Shown: positions 29,412 to 38,983 of the stretch, piece by piece | Layout of the letters: each line of letters begins with the position of its first letter | Position numbering within the stretch: the first letter of the stretch is position 1 | Translations under genes and position numbers: made by a program | The notes under the pieces: model-generated | What the model was told of the DNA's origin: nothing | What the model saw: only the letters and a program-made list of their open reading frames with translations | Databases searched by the model: none | Assembly (NCBI RefSeq): GCF_003024385.1 | Contig: NZ_PVZN01000004.1 | Span: forward strand, 186,001 to 250,000 | Direction: 5' to 3' | Length of the DNA stretch: 64,000 bases | Source: Pseudomonas sp. BBP2017 | GTDB taxonomy: Bacteria > Pseudomonadota > Gammaproteobacteria > Pseudomonadales > Pseudomonadaceae

Positions 29412-30182
29412 TCATTGAGCCAGCCAGCCGCCGTCGATATTCCAGGCGGCACCACGAACCTGACTACCAGCCTCGCTACAGAGGAACAATACCAGCTCAC
29501 CCAGATGTTCGGGAGTAACAAAGGCCAATGACGGTTGCTTCTCGGCCAGCAGATCGTGCTGCGCTTGTTGCGCATCGATGCCGCTGGCGGCGCGATCGTC
29601 GATCTGCTTTTGCACCAGCGGGGTCAGCACCCAGCCCGGGCAGATGGCGTTGCAGGTGATGTTGCTGGTGGCGGTTTCCAGGCCCACTACCTTGGTTAGC
29701 CCGACAACGCCGTGCTTGGCGGCAACGTAGGCCGCCTTGCCAGTGGAGCCGACCTGACCATGCACCGAGGCAATGTTGATGATCCGTCCCCAGTGACGTT
29801 GGCGCATGCCCGGCAGCACCAGACGGGTGCCGTGGAATACCGCAGACAGGTTGATGGCGATGATCGAGTCCCAGCGCTCCACCGGAAAGTCTTCGACGGC
29901 GGCGACATGCTGGATACCGGCGTTATTGACGAGGATATCGACACCGCCAAATTCACGTTCGGCGTAGGCGAACAGGTCTTCGATCTGCCGCACATCGCCA
30001 AGATCGGCGGGGTGATGCCCGACCCGGGTGCCATGGCGAGCGACCTCGGCGATGGCCGCACTGGCGTCGCCGAAGCCGTTGAGGACAAGGTTGGCGCCGG
30101 CCCGGGCCAGGACCTGGGCAATCCCCAGGCCGATGCCGCTGGTGGAGCCGGTAACCACTGCTGTTTTGCCGTTGAGTTGCAT
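29412..30182 (-). CDS. bdhA: 3-hydroxybutyrate dehydrogenase
   Basis: 256-residue short-chain dehydrogenase oxidising (R)-3-hydroxybutyrate to acetoacetate with NAD. Cofactor loop TGSTSGIGLGIA (about 11-22), NNAG, catalytic Ser in NIASVHG, and YVAAK with the Tyr/Lys pair. ICPGWVLTPLVQKQI and the C-terminal GGWLAQ fit bacterial BdhA proteins. It starts 11 bases after the GntP permease stop and shares its transcript. Confidence 0.92.
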   Translation of the reverse strand: MQLNGKTAVVTGSTSGIGLGIAQVLARAGANLVLNGFGDASAAIAEVARHGTRVGHHPADLGDVRQIEDLFAYAEREFGGVDILVNNAGIQHVAAVEDFPVERWDSIIAINLSAVFHGTRLVLPGMRQRHWGRIINIASVHGQVGSTGKAAYVAAKHGVVGLTKVVGLETATSNITCNAICPGWVLTPLVQKQIDDRAASGIDAQQAQHDLLAEKQPSLAFVTPEHLGELVLFLCSEAGSQVRGAAWNIDGGWLAQ

Positions 30183-30192
30183 AGGTTGCTCC

Positions 30193-31584
30193 TTAGACGA
30201 TACCCGTAGCGTAGAAGGTGGCGATAACCACGAACACTGCCAGGGTCTTGATCAGGGTAATGCCGAAAATGTCTTTGTAGGCCTCGCGGTGGGTCAGCCC
30301 GGTGACGGCCAGCAGGGTGATGACTGCGCCGTTGTGCGGCAGGGTATCCATGCCGCCACTGGCCATGGCTGCTACGCGGTGTAGCACTTCAAGAGGAATG
30401 TGCGCGGCGTTGGCGGCGGCGATGAAACTGTCGGACATCGCCGCCAGGGCGATACTCATGCCGCCGGAGGCGGAACCGGTGATGCCGGCCAGCAAGGTCA
30501 CGGTAATCGCTTCATTGACCAGCGGGTTGGGGATCGCGCGCAAGGCATCGGCCAGCACCAGAAAGCCTGGCAACGAGGCGATCACCGCACCGAAGCCGTA
30601 TTCCGAGGCGGTGTTCATTGCTGCCAGCAAGGCACCGCTGACCGCGCTTTTACTGCCTTCGGCCAAGCGATGCCTGATCGCGCCAAAACCGGCCACCAGC
30701 ACCAGCAAAATGCCCAGCAGCAGCGCCGCCTCGACTGCCCAGATGGCAGTAAGCTTGGCGATGTCGGTCTGCACTGGCGCGCTCATGCCCGGCAGGCTAA
30801 GGTTGTGGCTCTTGCCGTACCAGGCGGGAATCCAGTGGGTGAACAGCAGGTTCATCACCCCCACCAGCAGCAGTGGCGAGAGCGCCAGCAACGGGTTAGG
30901 CAGTTTCAGGTCGGCGGCGGTTTCCGGCTCGTTGCGCAGGTCGGCTCCGTAACCTTCGCCGGCACGCAGGGCCTTGTTGCGCTGGCGTTGCAGGTAGAGC
31001 ATGCCGGTGCAGAACACGAACAAGGTGCCGATCAAACCCAGCCAGGGCGCCGCCCAGGCGGTGGTGTTAAAGAAGGTGCTGGGGATGATGTTCTGGATCT
31101 GCGGGGTGCCGGGCAGGGCATCCATGGTGAAGGAGAACGCGCCCAGGGCGATGGTCGCCGGGATCAGGCGCTTGGGGATGTTGCTTTGACGGAACATCTC
31201 GGCGGCGAACGGATAGACCGCAAACACCACCACGAACAGCGATACGCCGCCGTAGGTCAGCAATGCACAGACCAGCACGATCACCAGCATGGCCTGGCGG
31301 CTGCCGAGCAGGCGGATGGCGGCGGCGACGATCGAGCGGGAGAAGCCGGAAAGCTCAATCAGCTTGCCGAACACGGCACCGAGCAGGAACACCGGAAAGT
31401 ACAGCTTGATAAAGCCGACCATCTTTTCCATGAACACACCGGTGAAAGCCGGGGCGACGGCAGAAGGGTCGGTCAGCAGCACCGCACCGAGGGCGGCGAT
31501 GGGGGCGAAGAGGATAACGCTATAACCACGGTAGGCAGCCAGCATCAGCAGCGCAAGGGCTGCCAGGGCGATGATCACACTCAT
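30193..31584 (-). CDS. GntP-family permease, probable 3-hydroxybutyrate importer
   Basis: 463 residues, about twelve to fourteen membrane helices. Typical segments: LPGTPQIQNIIPSTFF, ITGSASGGMSIAL and GGMDTLPHNGAVITLL. The ATG at 31584 follows AAGGAGAC. Family members import gluconate and other hydroxy acids; the dehydrogenase gene downstream and the hydroxybutyrate activator gene upstream suggest 3-hydroxybutyrate. A sigma-54 promoter lies about 50 bases upstream. Confidence 0.88.
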   Translation of the reverse strand: MSVIIALAALALLMLAAYRGYSVILFAPIAALGAVLLTDPSAVAPAFTGVFMEKMVGFIKLYFPVFLLGAVFGKLIELSGFSRSIVAAAIRLLGSRQAMLVIVLVCALLTYGGVSLFVVVFAVYPFAAEMFRQSNIPKRLIPATIALGAFSFTMDALPGTPQIQNIIPSTFFNTTAWAAPWLGLIGTLFVFCTGMLYLQRQRNKALRAGEGYGADLRNEPETAADLKLPNPLLALSPLLLVGVMNLLFTHWIPAWYGKSHNLSLPGMSAPVQTDIAKLTAIWAVEAALLLGILLVLVAGFGAIRHRLAEGSKSAVSGALLAAMNTASEYGFGAVIASLPGFLVLADALRAIPNPLVNEAITVTLLAGITGSASGGMSIALAAMSDSFIAAANAAHIPLEVLHRVAAMASGGMDTLPHNGAVITLLAVTGLTHREAYKDIFGITLIKTLAVFVVIATFYATGIV

Positions 31585-31631
31585 CGAGTGTCTCCTTGGG
31601 TGCATCTTGTTTTTGTTGGGTTGCAGGAGAT

Positions 31632-31647
31632 AGCGGGAATCGTGCCA
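31632..31647 (-). promoter_or_regulatory. Sigma-54 promoter of the GntP-bdhA operon
   Basis: The minus strand reads TGGCACGATTCCCGCT: a perfect -24 half (TGGCACG) and GC exactly ten bases after GG. Start of transcription would be near 31621, with the permease ATG at 31584. It agrees with RpoN control reported for the P. aeruginosa hydroxybutyrate genes. Confidence 0.8.
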
Positions 31648-31699
31648 AAAATATAACTTATTGAAATGTATGGATATTATTTGTTTTCTGAGGCTGTTA

Positions 31700-31816
31700 G
31701 TCTCTAATTCGAGACAAGCTTTCGCAGGGCAAGCCCGCTCCTACCGGGCTCTGTGGGAGCGGGCTTGCCCCGTGATAATGGTCTCAGTAAAGAGACGCGA
31801 GTCTCGTTACTGAGAT
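31700..31816. promoter_or_regulatory. Three GTCTC-N6-GAGAC sites, candidate HbcR enhancer
   Basis: Sites at 31700-31715 and 31781-31796 are perfect and the one at 31801-31816 has one mismatch in the last base. They lie about 85, 165 and 185 bases upstream of the predicted start of the GntP operon, a normal range for enhancer-binding activators. The third overlaps the hbcR stop codon. A REP pair separates the first from the second. Confidence 0.6.
31721..31776. repeat. REP element pair between activator sites
   Basis: Inverted units TTCGCAGGGCAAGCCCGC and GCGGGCTTGCCCCGTGA with paired flanks. One base differs from the usual core in each arm. It sits between the first and second GTCTC-N6-GAGAC sites. 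Confidence 0.85.
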
Positions 31817-33198
31817 GTGAGTCCGAGCGCTACCAACTTCTTGTACAAGGTAGACCGCCCCAACCCCAGTTGCCGCGCAGCTTCCGGTACGTTCCCGGCA
31901 CAACGGGCGAGGGTATCAGCCAACAATTTTCGCTCGAACTCGGCACAGGCCTGTTTATAGCTCATCGGCGCCGCAACCACGTCCAATGGCGCCAGATCGC
32001 CCAGCGCCGCCTGCAAGTCGCGAGCACCCAAACGCGGCTGGTCAGCAAGCAGGGTCGCGCGCTCCAGCACATTGCGCAGCTCCCGAATATTGCCCGGCCA
32101 GGCATGCCGAGCCAGCAACGCCTGGGCTTCGTCATCCAGCTCGTGCTGGCTGGCCAACTCTTCGAGAATCGCCTCGCTCAGGGCTGGCAGGTCATCCAGG
32201 CGCTCACGCAGTGGCGGCACCTGGATTGGCAGTACGTTGAGCCGGTAGTACAAGTCGGCGCGAAACTCGCCGCGCGCCATGGCGGCAGTGAGGTCAGTGG
32301 AGGTTGCGGCAATGATTCGCACGTCGCTGTGCATCATCTGGTTGGAGCCCACCGGCTCGTATTCTTTTTCCTGTAGCACGCGCAGCAATTTGCTCTGCAA
32401 GGGCAGCGGCATGTCGCCGATTTCGTCGAGAAACAGGGTGCCACCCTCAGCCAGTTGCAGCTTGCCCGGGCGGCCTTTGCGATCGGCGCCGGTATAAGCA
32501 CCCGGTGCGGTGCCAAAGAACTCGGCTTCCAGCAATGTTTCCGGAATGGCGGCACTGTTGATGCTGACAAATGCCTTGTGTGCCCGTGACGAGGCAGCAT
32601 GAATTGCATGGGCCAGCAGCTCTTTGCCGGTGCCGGTTTCGCCTAGCAGCAATACTGCCGAATCGCTGCTGGCACCACGCCGGGCCCGGCGTTTGACTTC
32701 AAGGCTGGCGGCGCTGGTGCCGATGAACTGGGCAAAGCTGTATTTGGCCTGGCGGGCACGTAGCAGCGAACGGGTCGAAGCCAGCTCTTGCTGCATGCTG
32801 GCGTAGCGCTTGAGCAGCGGCGACAGGCTGCGCAGTTCATCGAACAGGGCAAAACCGATGGCGCCGATCAATGCGCCGTCACCGTCGTACACCGGTAGAC
32901 GCATGACCACCAGCGGTTCTTTGGATGTGTCGAGCATGTCCAGCAGAATTGGGCGACCGCTGCTGGCAACCTCGCGCATCAGGCTACCGGGAATCACGTT
33001 TTCGCAGGGCTGGCCAATGACGCTGGTGGCATCTTCAAGGCCAAAGCGCCGGGCATAGCGCTCGTTCATCCAGACAATGCGGGCGTCGCGGTCGACGATG
33101 AGGGTGCCTTCGCTGGACTGCTCGATGATTTCGAACAGCGAACGGATCGCCAGTTGGCGTACCTGCTGATAATCCTTGAGACTGTCACTGGCAGGCAT
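31807..33198 (-). CDS. hbcR: Sigma-54 activator of 3-hydroxybutyrate catabolism, HbcR-like
   Basis: 463 residues from ATG 33198 (AGGGAG upstream). PAS domain about 20-120, sigma-54 AAA+ domain about 155-390 with Walker A GETGTGKE and GAYTGA (233-238, the Tyr variant of GAFTGA), Fis-type helix-turn-helix at the C terminus (PEAARQLGLGRSTLYKKL). The order activator, permease, dehydrogenase matches P. aeruginosa PA2005-PA2003, where PA2005 controls (R)-3-hydroxybutyrate use with RpoN. The signal sensed by the PAS domain is not evident. Confidence 0.88.
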   Translation of the reverse strand: MPASDSLKDYQQVRQLAIRSLFEIIEQSSEGTLIVDRDARIVWMNERYARRFGLEDATSVIGQPCENVIPGSLMREVASSGRPILLDMLDTSKEPLVVMRLPVYDGDGALIGAIGFALFDELRSLSPLLKRYASMQQELASTRSLLRARQAKYSFAQFIGTSAASLEVKRRARRGASSDSAVLLLGETGTGKELLAHAIHAASSRAHKAFVSINSAAIPETLLEAEFFGTAPGAYTGADRKGRPGKLQLAEGGTLFLDEIGDMPLPLQSKLLRVLQEKEYEPVGSNQMMHSDVRIIAATSTDLTAAMARGEFRADLYYRLNVLPIQVPPLRERLDDLPALSEAILEELASQHELDDEAQALLARHAWPGNIRELRNVLERATLLADQPRLGARDLQAALGDLAPLDVVAAPMSYKQACAEFERKLLADTLARCAGNVPEAARQLGLGRSTLYKKLVALGLTSQ

Positions 33199-33228
33199 GG
33201 GCCGCTCCCTGAATATCAAAGGCTGCGA

Positions 33229-34251
33229 TTATGCCCGTGGATCGAAGGCTTCGCGCAAGGCGTCGCCAATAAACACCAGCAGCGAGAGGATCAAGGCCAG
33301 GGCAAAGAACGCGGTAAAGCCCAGCCAGGGTGCCTGCAGATTCTGCTTGCCCTGATTGACCAACTCGCCCAGCGAAGCGCTGCCGGCCGGCATGCCGAAG
33401 CCGAGAAAATCCAGCGCGGTCAGGGTGGTGATGGCGCCGGTGAGAATAAACGGCAGGTAGGTGAAGGTGGCATTCATGGCGTTGGGCAGAATGTGCCGCA
33501 GGATCACGCCACTGTCCTGAAGGCCCAGGGCCCGTGCGGCTTGCACGTATTCGAGGTTACGCCCGCGCAGGAACTCGGCGCGCACCACATCCACCAGTGC
33601 CAGCCAGGAAAACAGTGCCATGATCCCCAGCAACCACCAGAAATTCGGCTCGACAAAACCGCTGAGGATGATCAGCAGGTAGAGCACCGGCAGGCCGGAC
33701 CAGACCTCCAGCAAGCGTTGCCCGATCAGGTCCACCCAACCACCGTGGTAGCCCTGCAAGGCGCCGGCAGCGATACCGATCACGGTACTGATCAAGGTCA
33801 GGGTCAGGGCAAACAGGATCGACACCCGCGTGCCGTACAACACCCGGGCCAGCACGTCGCGGGCCTGGTCATCGGTGCCCAGCCAGTTCACCGCCGACGG
33901 CGGACTGGGCGTGGGTTGCTGCAGGTCGTAGTTGGGTGTGTCGGCGCTGAATGGCACCGGCGCGAACAGCATCCAGCCGCCCTGGTCGCTGATCAGTTGT
34001 TGCACATACTGGCTGCGGTAGTCCGGCTGGAATGGCAGCTGGCCGCCAAAGGTCTGTTCGGTGTAGCGCTTGAACGCCGGGAAATACAATTGTCCCTGGT
34101 AGCCCATCACCAGTGGCTTGTCGTTGGCCACCAGCTCTGCGCCCAGGCTCAGCACCAGCAGCACGGCAAACAGCCACAGCGAGACCCAGCCACGGCGGTT
34201 GCGCCGAAAGCGCTGCAGGCGTCTGCGTGAAATCGGCGACAGGCTGAACAT
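33229..34251 (-). CDS. yejE: YejE-type peptide ABC transporter permease
   Basis: 340 residues, inner-membrane permease of the DppC/YejE type with an N-terminal membrane anchor (about 23-42), a periplasmic insert, and five core helices. The EAA loop is ARALGLQDSGVILRHILPNA. WLGTDDQARDVLARVLYG is typical of YejE. ATG 34251 overlaps the yejB stop by one base (TGATG). The next gene downstream is hbcR only 31 bases away, so the usual yejF ATPase gene is absent here. Confidence 0.9.
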   Translation of the reverse strand: MFSLSPISRRRLQRFRRNRRGWVSLWLFAVLLVLSLGAELVANDKPLVMGYQGQLYFPAFKRYTEQTFGGQLPFQPDYRSQYVQQLISDQGGWMLFAPVPFSADTPNYDLQQPTPSPPSAVNWLGTDDQARDVLARVLYGTRVSILFALTLTLISTVIGIAAGALQGYHGGWVDLIGQRLLEVWSGLPVLYLLIILSGFVEPNFWWLLGIMALFSWLALVDVVRAEFLRGRNLEYVQAARALGLQDSGVILRHILPNAMNATFTYLPFILTGAITTLTALDFLGFGMPAGSASLGELVNQGKQNLQAPWLGFTAFFALALILSLLVFIGDALREAFDPRA

Positions 34252-35309
34252 CACTGGGCCCTCGTGGCAAAGTCGATGCGTGGATCGACCAAGGTGTAGC
34301 ACAGGTCGCCCACCAGCCGGATCAGCAGGCCGAACAGGGTAAAAATGAACAATGAGCCAAACACCACCGGATAATCCCGTGAGACGGCCGCTTCGTAGCT
34401 CATACGGCCCAGGCCATCGAGGGAGAAGATCACCTCGATCAGCAGGGACCCGGCGAAGAACACACTGATCAACGCCTGCGGGATGCCTGCCACCACCAGC
34501 AGAATCGCGTTGCGAAACACATGGCCGTACAGCACCCGACGTTCGCTCAAACCCTTGGCCCGGGCAGTGATGACGTACTGGCGGGTGATCTCGTTGAGAA
34601 AGGCGTTTTTGGTCAGCAAGGTCAGGGTGGCAAAACCGCCGATGACCAGCGCACCGACCGGCAGCACCAGGTGCCAGAAGTAATCGGCCAGTTTGCCCAG
34701 CAGGCTGAGTTGGTCAAAGTTCTCTGAGACCAGGCCGCGTACGGGGAACCAGTTCAACGAAGTGCCACCGGCAAACAGCACGATCAGCAGCAAGGCAAAC
34801 AGAAACGAGGGCAGGGCGTAGCCAATCACGATCAGGCTGCTGCTCCAGGCATCGAACGCCGAGCCGTGACGTATCGCCTTGCGGATGCCCAGCGGGATTG
34901 ACACCAGGTAGGTGATCAAGGTCGCCCAAAAGCCCAGCGATAAGGTCACCGGCATCTTCTCCAGGATCAGGTCGGTGACTTTGGCACCCCGAAAAAAACT
35001 GTTGCCGAAATCCAGGCGGGCATACTGGGTGAGCATCAGCCACAGCCGTTCGGGGGCCGACTTGTCGAAACCGTATTGGCGTTTGATCTCTTCGATCAGT
35101 TTAGGGTCCAGGCCACGGCTGGCACGGGAGCTGGCGTGCAGGGTCTCGACGCTGGCGCCCGGCGCACCGCCACCGATGCCTTGCAGACGGGCGATGGCCT
35201 GTTCCACCGGCCCACCCGGTGCGGCCTGGACGATGATGAAGTTGACCAGCAGGATGATCAGTAAAGTCGGCACGATCAGCAACAGTCGACGCAGGATGTA
35301 CGCGGTCAT
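34251..35309 (-). CDS. yejB: YejB-type peptide ABC transporter permease
   Basis: 352 residues. Starts [20 protein letters not shown], the family's first helix, then a long periplasmic region with [15 protein letters not shown] and [14 protein letters not shown], and five more helices with the EAA loop [23 protein letters not shown] 35309 overlaps the yejA stop (ATGA). Works with YejE and YejA to import oligopeptides; in enterics the set also takes in microcin C. Confidence 0.92.
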   Translation of the reverse strand: MTAYILRRLLLIVPTLLIILLVNFIIVQAAPGGPVEQAIARLQGIGGGAPGASVETLHASSRASRGLDPKLIEEIKRQYGFDKSAPERLWLMLTQYARLDFGNSFFRGAKVTDLILEKMPVTLSLGFWATLITYLVSIPLGIRKAIRHGSAFDAWSSSLIVIGYALPSFLFALLLIVLFAGGTSLNWFPVRGLVSENFDQLSLLGKLADYFWHLVLPVGALVIGGFATLTLLTKNAFLNEITRQYVITARAKGLSERRVLYGHVFRNAILLVVAGIPQALISVFFAGSLLIEVIFSLDGLGRMSYEAAVSRDYPVVFGSLFIFTLFGLLIRLVGDLCYTLVDPRIDFATRAQ

Positions 35310-37156
35310 GGCTGCTCCTTGAGGCGTTCTGCCATCTGCGCGTTGGTCAGCGCTGTCGGGCTGACTTCCCACCAGCTGTCCAGGCCTTCATCGTTACTCG
35401 GCTGCACCTTGGGCAGGCCGAAGCGGTTCCACCACACCGTCGATGAACCCGGTGGGTAATAGTTGGGAATCCAGTAGTAGTTCCAGCTCAGCACCCGGTC
35501 CAGGGCATGCGCGTGGCGGAGCATGTCGGCTTTGGTTTCAGCTTTGACCAAGCCGTCTAGCAAGCGGTCCACGGCTGGGTCCTGCAAGACCATGTAGTTG
35601 TTCGAGCCCGGGTCATTGGCCGCAGCCGAGCCAAAGAAGTTGTACAACTCAAGCCCCGGCGACGGCGACACCGGGTAGCCGGTGACGATCAGATCGTAGT
35701 CGCGGGCCATGAGCCGGTTGACGTACTGCGAGGCGTCGATGCGCCGGATCTCCAGAGTAATGCCGATTTGCGCCAGGTTGCGCTTCCACGGCAGCAGCAG
35801 ACGCTCGAAACCGGCCTGGCCGTTGAGGAAGGTGAACCTTAGCGGCTCGCCCTGTTCATTGACCAGTTGATCGTCTTTAGGGGTCCAGCCTGCAGCCTGA
35901 AGCAGCGCCAGGGCCTGTAGCTGTTTGTCGCGAATAAGGCCGGAGCCATCAGTGCGCGGCGCTTCGAATACCTGGCTGAACACCTCGTCAGGCACTTGCC
36001 CGCGCAACGGTTCGAGCAACTTGAGTTCCTGCGCATCCGGCAAGGCACGGGCGGCCAATGCGCTGTTGGCGAAAAAGCTCTGCTGGCGGATGTACATAGT
36101 GCGCATCATCTGCCGGTTGCTCCATTCGAAGTCCCACAGCAGGGCCAGTGCCTGGCGCACTCGACGGTCCTTGAACACCGGGCGCTGCAGGTTGAACACG
36201 AAACCCTGGGCGGTCTGCGGCGCGTCCTTGGCCAGGTGCGCCCGTTGCAGCCGGCCATCGTCCAGGGCCGGGCTGTTGTAACCGATCGAATAGCCGGTGG
36301 CGGAGAACTCGCGGTTGTAGTCGAAGCCGCCGCCGCGGAGTACCTGGCGCGCCACTTCGGTGTCGCCGAAGTATTCAATGCTCAAACGGTCGAAGTTATA
36401 GCGCCCACGGTTGACCGGTAGATCACGCCCCCACCAGTTGGGCTCGCGCTCGAAGGTGATACTGCGGCCATTGTCGATCTTGCCGATTCGGTACGGGCCG
36501 CTGCCCAGTGGCGCTTCAAAACCGCCGCCGTTGGCAAAGTCGCGGTCTTTCCACCAGTGCTCGGGCAGCACTGGCAGGGTCGCCAGATCCAGAGGCAATG
36601 TGCGGTTCTGGTTGCTCTTGAAGTGAAAGCGGATCTGGCGCGGGCCCTCGATCTCGACGCGTTCGACATCGGCAAACAGAGTGCGGTACTTGAGGTTGCC
36701 CTCACGCATCAGTAAATCGAAGGTGTAGCGCACATCTTCTGCGCGGATAGGTTGGCCATCGGCAAACTGTGCGTGGGGCTCAAGGTAAAAACGCAGCCAG
36801 TGTCCGCCGGGGTCCCGCTCCATCTGGCGGGCGACCAACGCATAAACCGTGTAGGGCTCATCCTGGGCGCGTACTGCCAGGGGCGCATACAGCCAGCCAT
36901 CGACCTCGGCCACGCCGATGCCCTTGTCGATGTACGGCAACACATGGTCGAACTGGCCGATCTCGATAGCCGAGCGGCGCAGGCTACCGCCTTTGGGGGC
37001 GTCGGGGTTGGTGTATTCGAAGTGTTGGAAATTGGCAGGATAGCGTGGCGGTTCGCCGTAGACCGTGAGGGCGTGACCGGGGGCTGCCAATACGGCATGG
37101 GTCCAGGCCAGGGCCAGACCAAAAGCGATAAGAAGGGGGGAAAGACCGGTTTGCAA
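35306..37156 (-). CDS. yejA: YejA-type extracellular solute-binding protein
   Basis: 616 residues of the family-5 peptide-binding proteins. Signal peptide ([17 protein letters not shown]), then [29 protein letters not shown] and the [13 protein letters not shown] region seen in YejA proteins. No other good start is in frame, so TTG at 37156 is used. It heads the yejABE operon. Confidence 0.88.
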   Translation of the reverse strand: MQTGLSPLLIAFGLALAWTHAVLAAPGHALTVYGEPPRYPANFQHFEYTNPDAPKGGSLRRSAIEIGQFDHVLPYIDKGIGVAEVDGWLYAPLAVRAQDEPYTVYALVARQMERDPGGHWLRFYLEPHAQFADGQPIRAEDVRYTFDLLMREGNLKYRTLFADVERVEIEGPRQIRFHFKSNQNRTLPLDLATLPVLPEHWWKDRDFANGGGFEAPLGSGPYRIGKIDNGRSITFEREPNWWGRDLPVNRGRYNFDRLSIEYFGDTEVARQVLRGGGFDYNREFSATGYSIGYNSPALDDGRLQRAHLAKDAPQTAQGFVFNLQRPVFKDRRVRQALALLWDFEWSNRQMMRTMYIRQQSFFANSALAARALPDAQELKLLEPLRGQVPDEVFSQVFEAPRTDGSGLIRDKQLQALALLQAAGWTPKDDQLVNEQGEPLRFTFLNGQAGFERLLLPWKRNLAQIGITLEIRRIDASQYVNRLMARDYDLIVTGYPVSPSPGLELYNFFGSAAANDPGSNNYMVLQDPAVDRLLDGLVKAETKADMLRHAHALDRVLSWNYYWIPNYYPPGSSTVWWNRFGLPKVQPSNDEGLDSWWEVSPTALTNAQMAERLKEQP

Positions 37157-37239
37157 GCGCCTGACTACCTGTACCCACGATTGTGGCTGTAGCTTAGCAG
37201 GTGCTGAACCGGCCCTGGCGGACCGGTTCAGTGATGGAC

Positions 37240-37521
37240 TCAGTCCTGACGGCTGGTCACTTCCAGCAGGTGATAGCCGAACTGGGTTTTCACCGGGCCT
37301 TGTACGGTACCGACGGGTGCACTGAACACCACGGTGTCGAACTCCTTGACCATTTGACCCGGGCCGAAGGAGCCCAGGTCGCCGCCCTGACGGCTGGAAG
37401 GGCAGGTGGAGTTGGCTTTGGCGATTTCAGCGAAATCGGCACCGGCTTCGATCTGAGCCTTCAGTTCATTGCACTTTTCTTCAGTGGCAACCAGGATGTG
37501 ACGGGCAGTGGCTTTGGCCAT
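37240..37521 (-). CDS. ppiC: Parvulin peptidyl-prolyl isomerase PpiC
   Basis: 93 residues, a single cytoplasmic parvulin domain: ARHILVATEEKCNELKAQIE, ANSTCPSSRQGGDLGSFGPG and QFGYHLLEVTSRQD. It is closer to the E. coli PpiC pattern than the second copy at 26579. It follows the DAHP synthase gene on the same strand with 32 bases between, so read-through from the attenuated promoter is possible. Confidence 0.93.
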   Translation of the reverse strand: MAKATARHILVATEEKCNELKAQIEAGADFAEIAKANSTCPSSRQGGDLGSFGPGQMVKEFDTVVFSAPVGTVQGPVKTQFGYHLLEVTSRQD

Positions 37522-37553
37522 GGGAGATACTCCTTTGCAAGAAAGTGCCGAGA

Positions 37554-38651
37554 CTAACCGATTGCCGCCAGATTTTCCTGTGCTATGTCACGTAAAGCTG
37601 CTGCCGCCTGGCGCAACAGCATTTCTGTCGAGTCCCATCCCAGGCAGCCATCGGTGATCGACACACCGTATTTGAGCGGTGCCTTGCTCAGCGTCTGGCA
37701 ACCATCGAACAAATGTCCTTCAAGCATCATGCCGACGATCGAGCGGTCGCCTTCCAGGCGCTGACGCAGCACATCCTCGAACACCGCAGGTTGACGCAGT
37801 GGATCTTTGCCACTGTTGGCATGGCTGCAATCGACCATGATTCGTGGCGCCAACCCTGCTTTGACCAATCCTTGACGTGCCTGTGCGATGCTGGCCTGAT
37901 CGAAGTTCGGGCCCTGATGGCCGCCGCGCAATACCAGGTGGGTATCGGGGTTGCCCAAGGTCTCGATAATCGCCGGGTAGCCCTGAGTGTCCATGCCGAA
38001 ATGGCGGTGCGGATGAGCAGCGCTGCGCATGGCGTCACAGGCGATGGCGACGCCGCCGTCGGTGCCGTTCTTGAAGCCCACGGGCAGCTCCAGTCCGCTG
38101 ACCATCTCACGGTGGATTTGCGACTCAGTGGTGCGCGCACCGATGGCCGCCCAGCTCAGCAGGTCGTCGAAGTAACCCGCGGCCATCGGCTGCAGCAACT
38201 CAGTGGCAATCGGCAGGCCGCGCTCCAGCATACCCAACATCAGCCCACGGGACAGCGCGATGCCGGCGTGCATGTCATCGCTGCCGTCCAGGTGTGGATC
38301 GTAGGCCAGGCCTTTCCAGCCTACCGTGGTACGGGGTTTTTCAACGTAGGCACGCATCACCAGCAACAACTGATCGTTGACTTCTTCATTGAGGGTGGCG
38401 AGACGCTCAGCGTATTCCAGCGCCGAGCGCGGGTCGTGGATCGAACATGGGCCGACGACTACCAGCAGGCGTGAATCACGCCCTTCGAGAATGGCGCGAA
38501 CGGCCTGGCGATGGGTTACGACCTGGTGGGCAAGGGCGGTGGAAAGCGGCATCTGCTGTTTGAGCAGGTGCGGGCTGGGCAGACGCTGAGTGACAGCGCT
38601 GTTGGCCGCTTGAGGCTGGGTCAGGGGCAGAGCGAGCGAAGACGATTGCAT
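37554..38651 (-). CDS. DAHP synthase, class I (AroF/G/H type)
   Basis: 365 residues. Condenses phosphoenolpyruvate and erythrose 4-phosphate, the first step of aromatic amino-acid synthesis. Class I motifs: VGPCSIHDP, EKPRTTVGWKG, GFKNGTDGG and MVDCSHANSGK. The ATG at 38651 (AGGGAA ten bases upstream) gives MQSSSLALP; an in-frame extension to 38720 has no family likeness. Upstream lie about 470 bases of leader with two aromatic-rich small ORFs and an intrinsic terminator, so control by attenuation is likely. Which amino acid inhibits the enzyme cannot be told from the sequence. Confidence 0.92.
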   Translation of the reverse strand: MQSSSLALPLTQPQAANSAVTQRLPSPHLLKQQMPLSTALAHQVVTHRQAVRAILEGRDSRLLVVVGPCSIHDPRSALEYAERLATLNEEVNDQLLLVMRAYVEKPRTTVGWKGLAYDPHLDGSDDMHAGIALSRGLMLGMLERGLPIATELLQPMAAGYFDDLLSWAAIGARTTESQIHREMVSGLELPVGFKNGTDGGVAIACDAMRSAAHPHRHFGMDTQGYPAIIETLGNPDTHLVLRGGHQGPNFDQASIAQARQGLVKAGLAPRIMVDCSHANSGKDPLRQPAVFEDVLRQRLEGDRSIVGMMLEGHLFDGCQTLSKAPLKYGVSITDGCLGWDSTEMLLRQAAAALRDIAQENLAAIG

Positions 38652-38701
38652 GGCGATTGATTCCCTGGGCGGACGGCGGGTTCTGGCCCGCGCGGTCGGC
38701 C

Positions 38702-38854
38702 CTATCGAGGTGTTCGACAAAGAGCCGGATTGAGATTCTGTGTGGTGCTGCCACCTGTGCTGGACCGATCGGAGGCGGCAAGCTGGCCCGAACGGGATTG
38801 GCTAAATCGCCAGGCAGTAAAGCTTGGATAGCGGTGGTAAGTGGCGTAGTTCAT
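38702..38854 (-). CDS. Second leader peptide, aromatic-rich (50 residues)
   Basis: The ATG at 38854 has GAGGA seven bases before it and opens a 50-codon frame ending in TAG 50 bases before the DAHP synthase ATG. Its first 17 residues read MNYATYHRYPSFTAWRF, with three Tyr, two Phe and one Trp; the rest is Ser/Thr-rich without aromatic residues. It lies downstream of the terminator, so it is made only when transcription reads through. It could sense aromatic-tRNA charging to control the synthase start, but I see no second T-run terminator. Confidence 0.5.
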   Translation of the reverse strand: MNYATYHRYPSFTAWRFSQSRSGQLAASDRSSTGGSTTQNLNPALCRTPR

Positions 38855-38894
38855 GGGGTAATCCTCGTTATCTGTTCGGTCGTCTTGGGGGCTG

Positions 38895-38933
38895 AAAAAA
38901 CAAAACCCCCGGTCGGGGGGCCGACCGGGGGTT
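38895..38933 (-). terminator. Attenuator terminator upstream of the DAHP synthase gene
   Basis: On the minus strand a perfect 13-bp stem (AACCCCCGGTCGG / CCGACCGGGGGTT) with a CCCC loop is followed by TTTTGTTTTTTC. It is 51 bases past the first leader-peptide stop. The strand segment 38952-38958 (minus GGGGCCG) is exactly complementary to 38917-38923 (minus CGGCCCC) in the loop and 5' stem, giving a possible antiterminator. Confidence 0.9.
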
Positions 38934-38983
38934 GAGTATTCTCGTGTTCGGCGGCCCCTTGAAAGTGGGCGCCGGTGTGGGTA

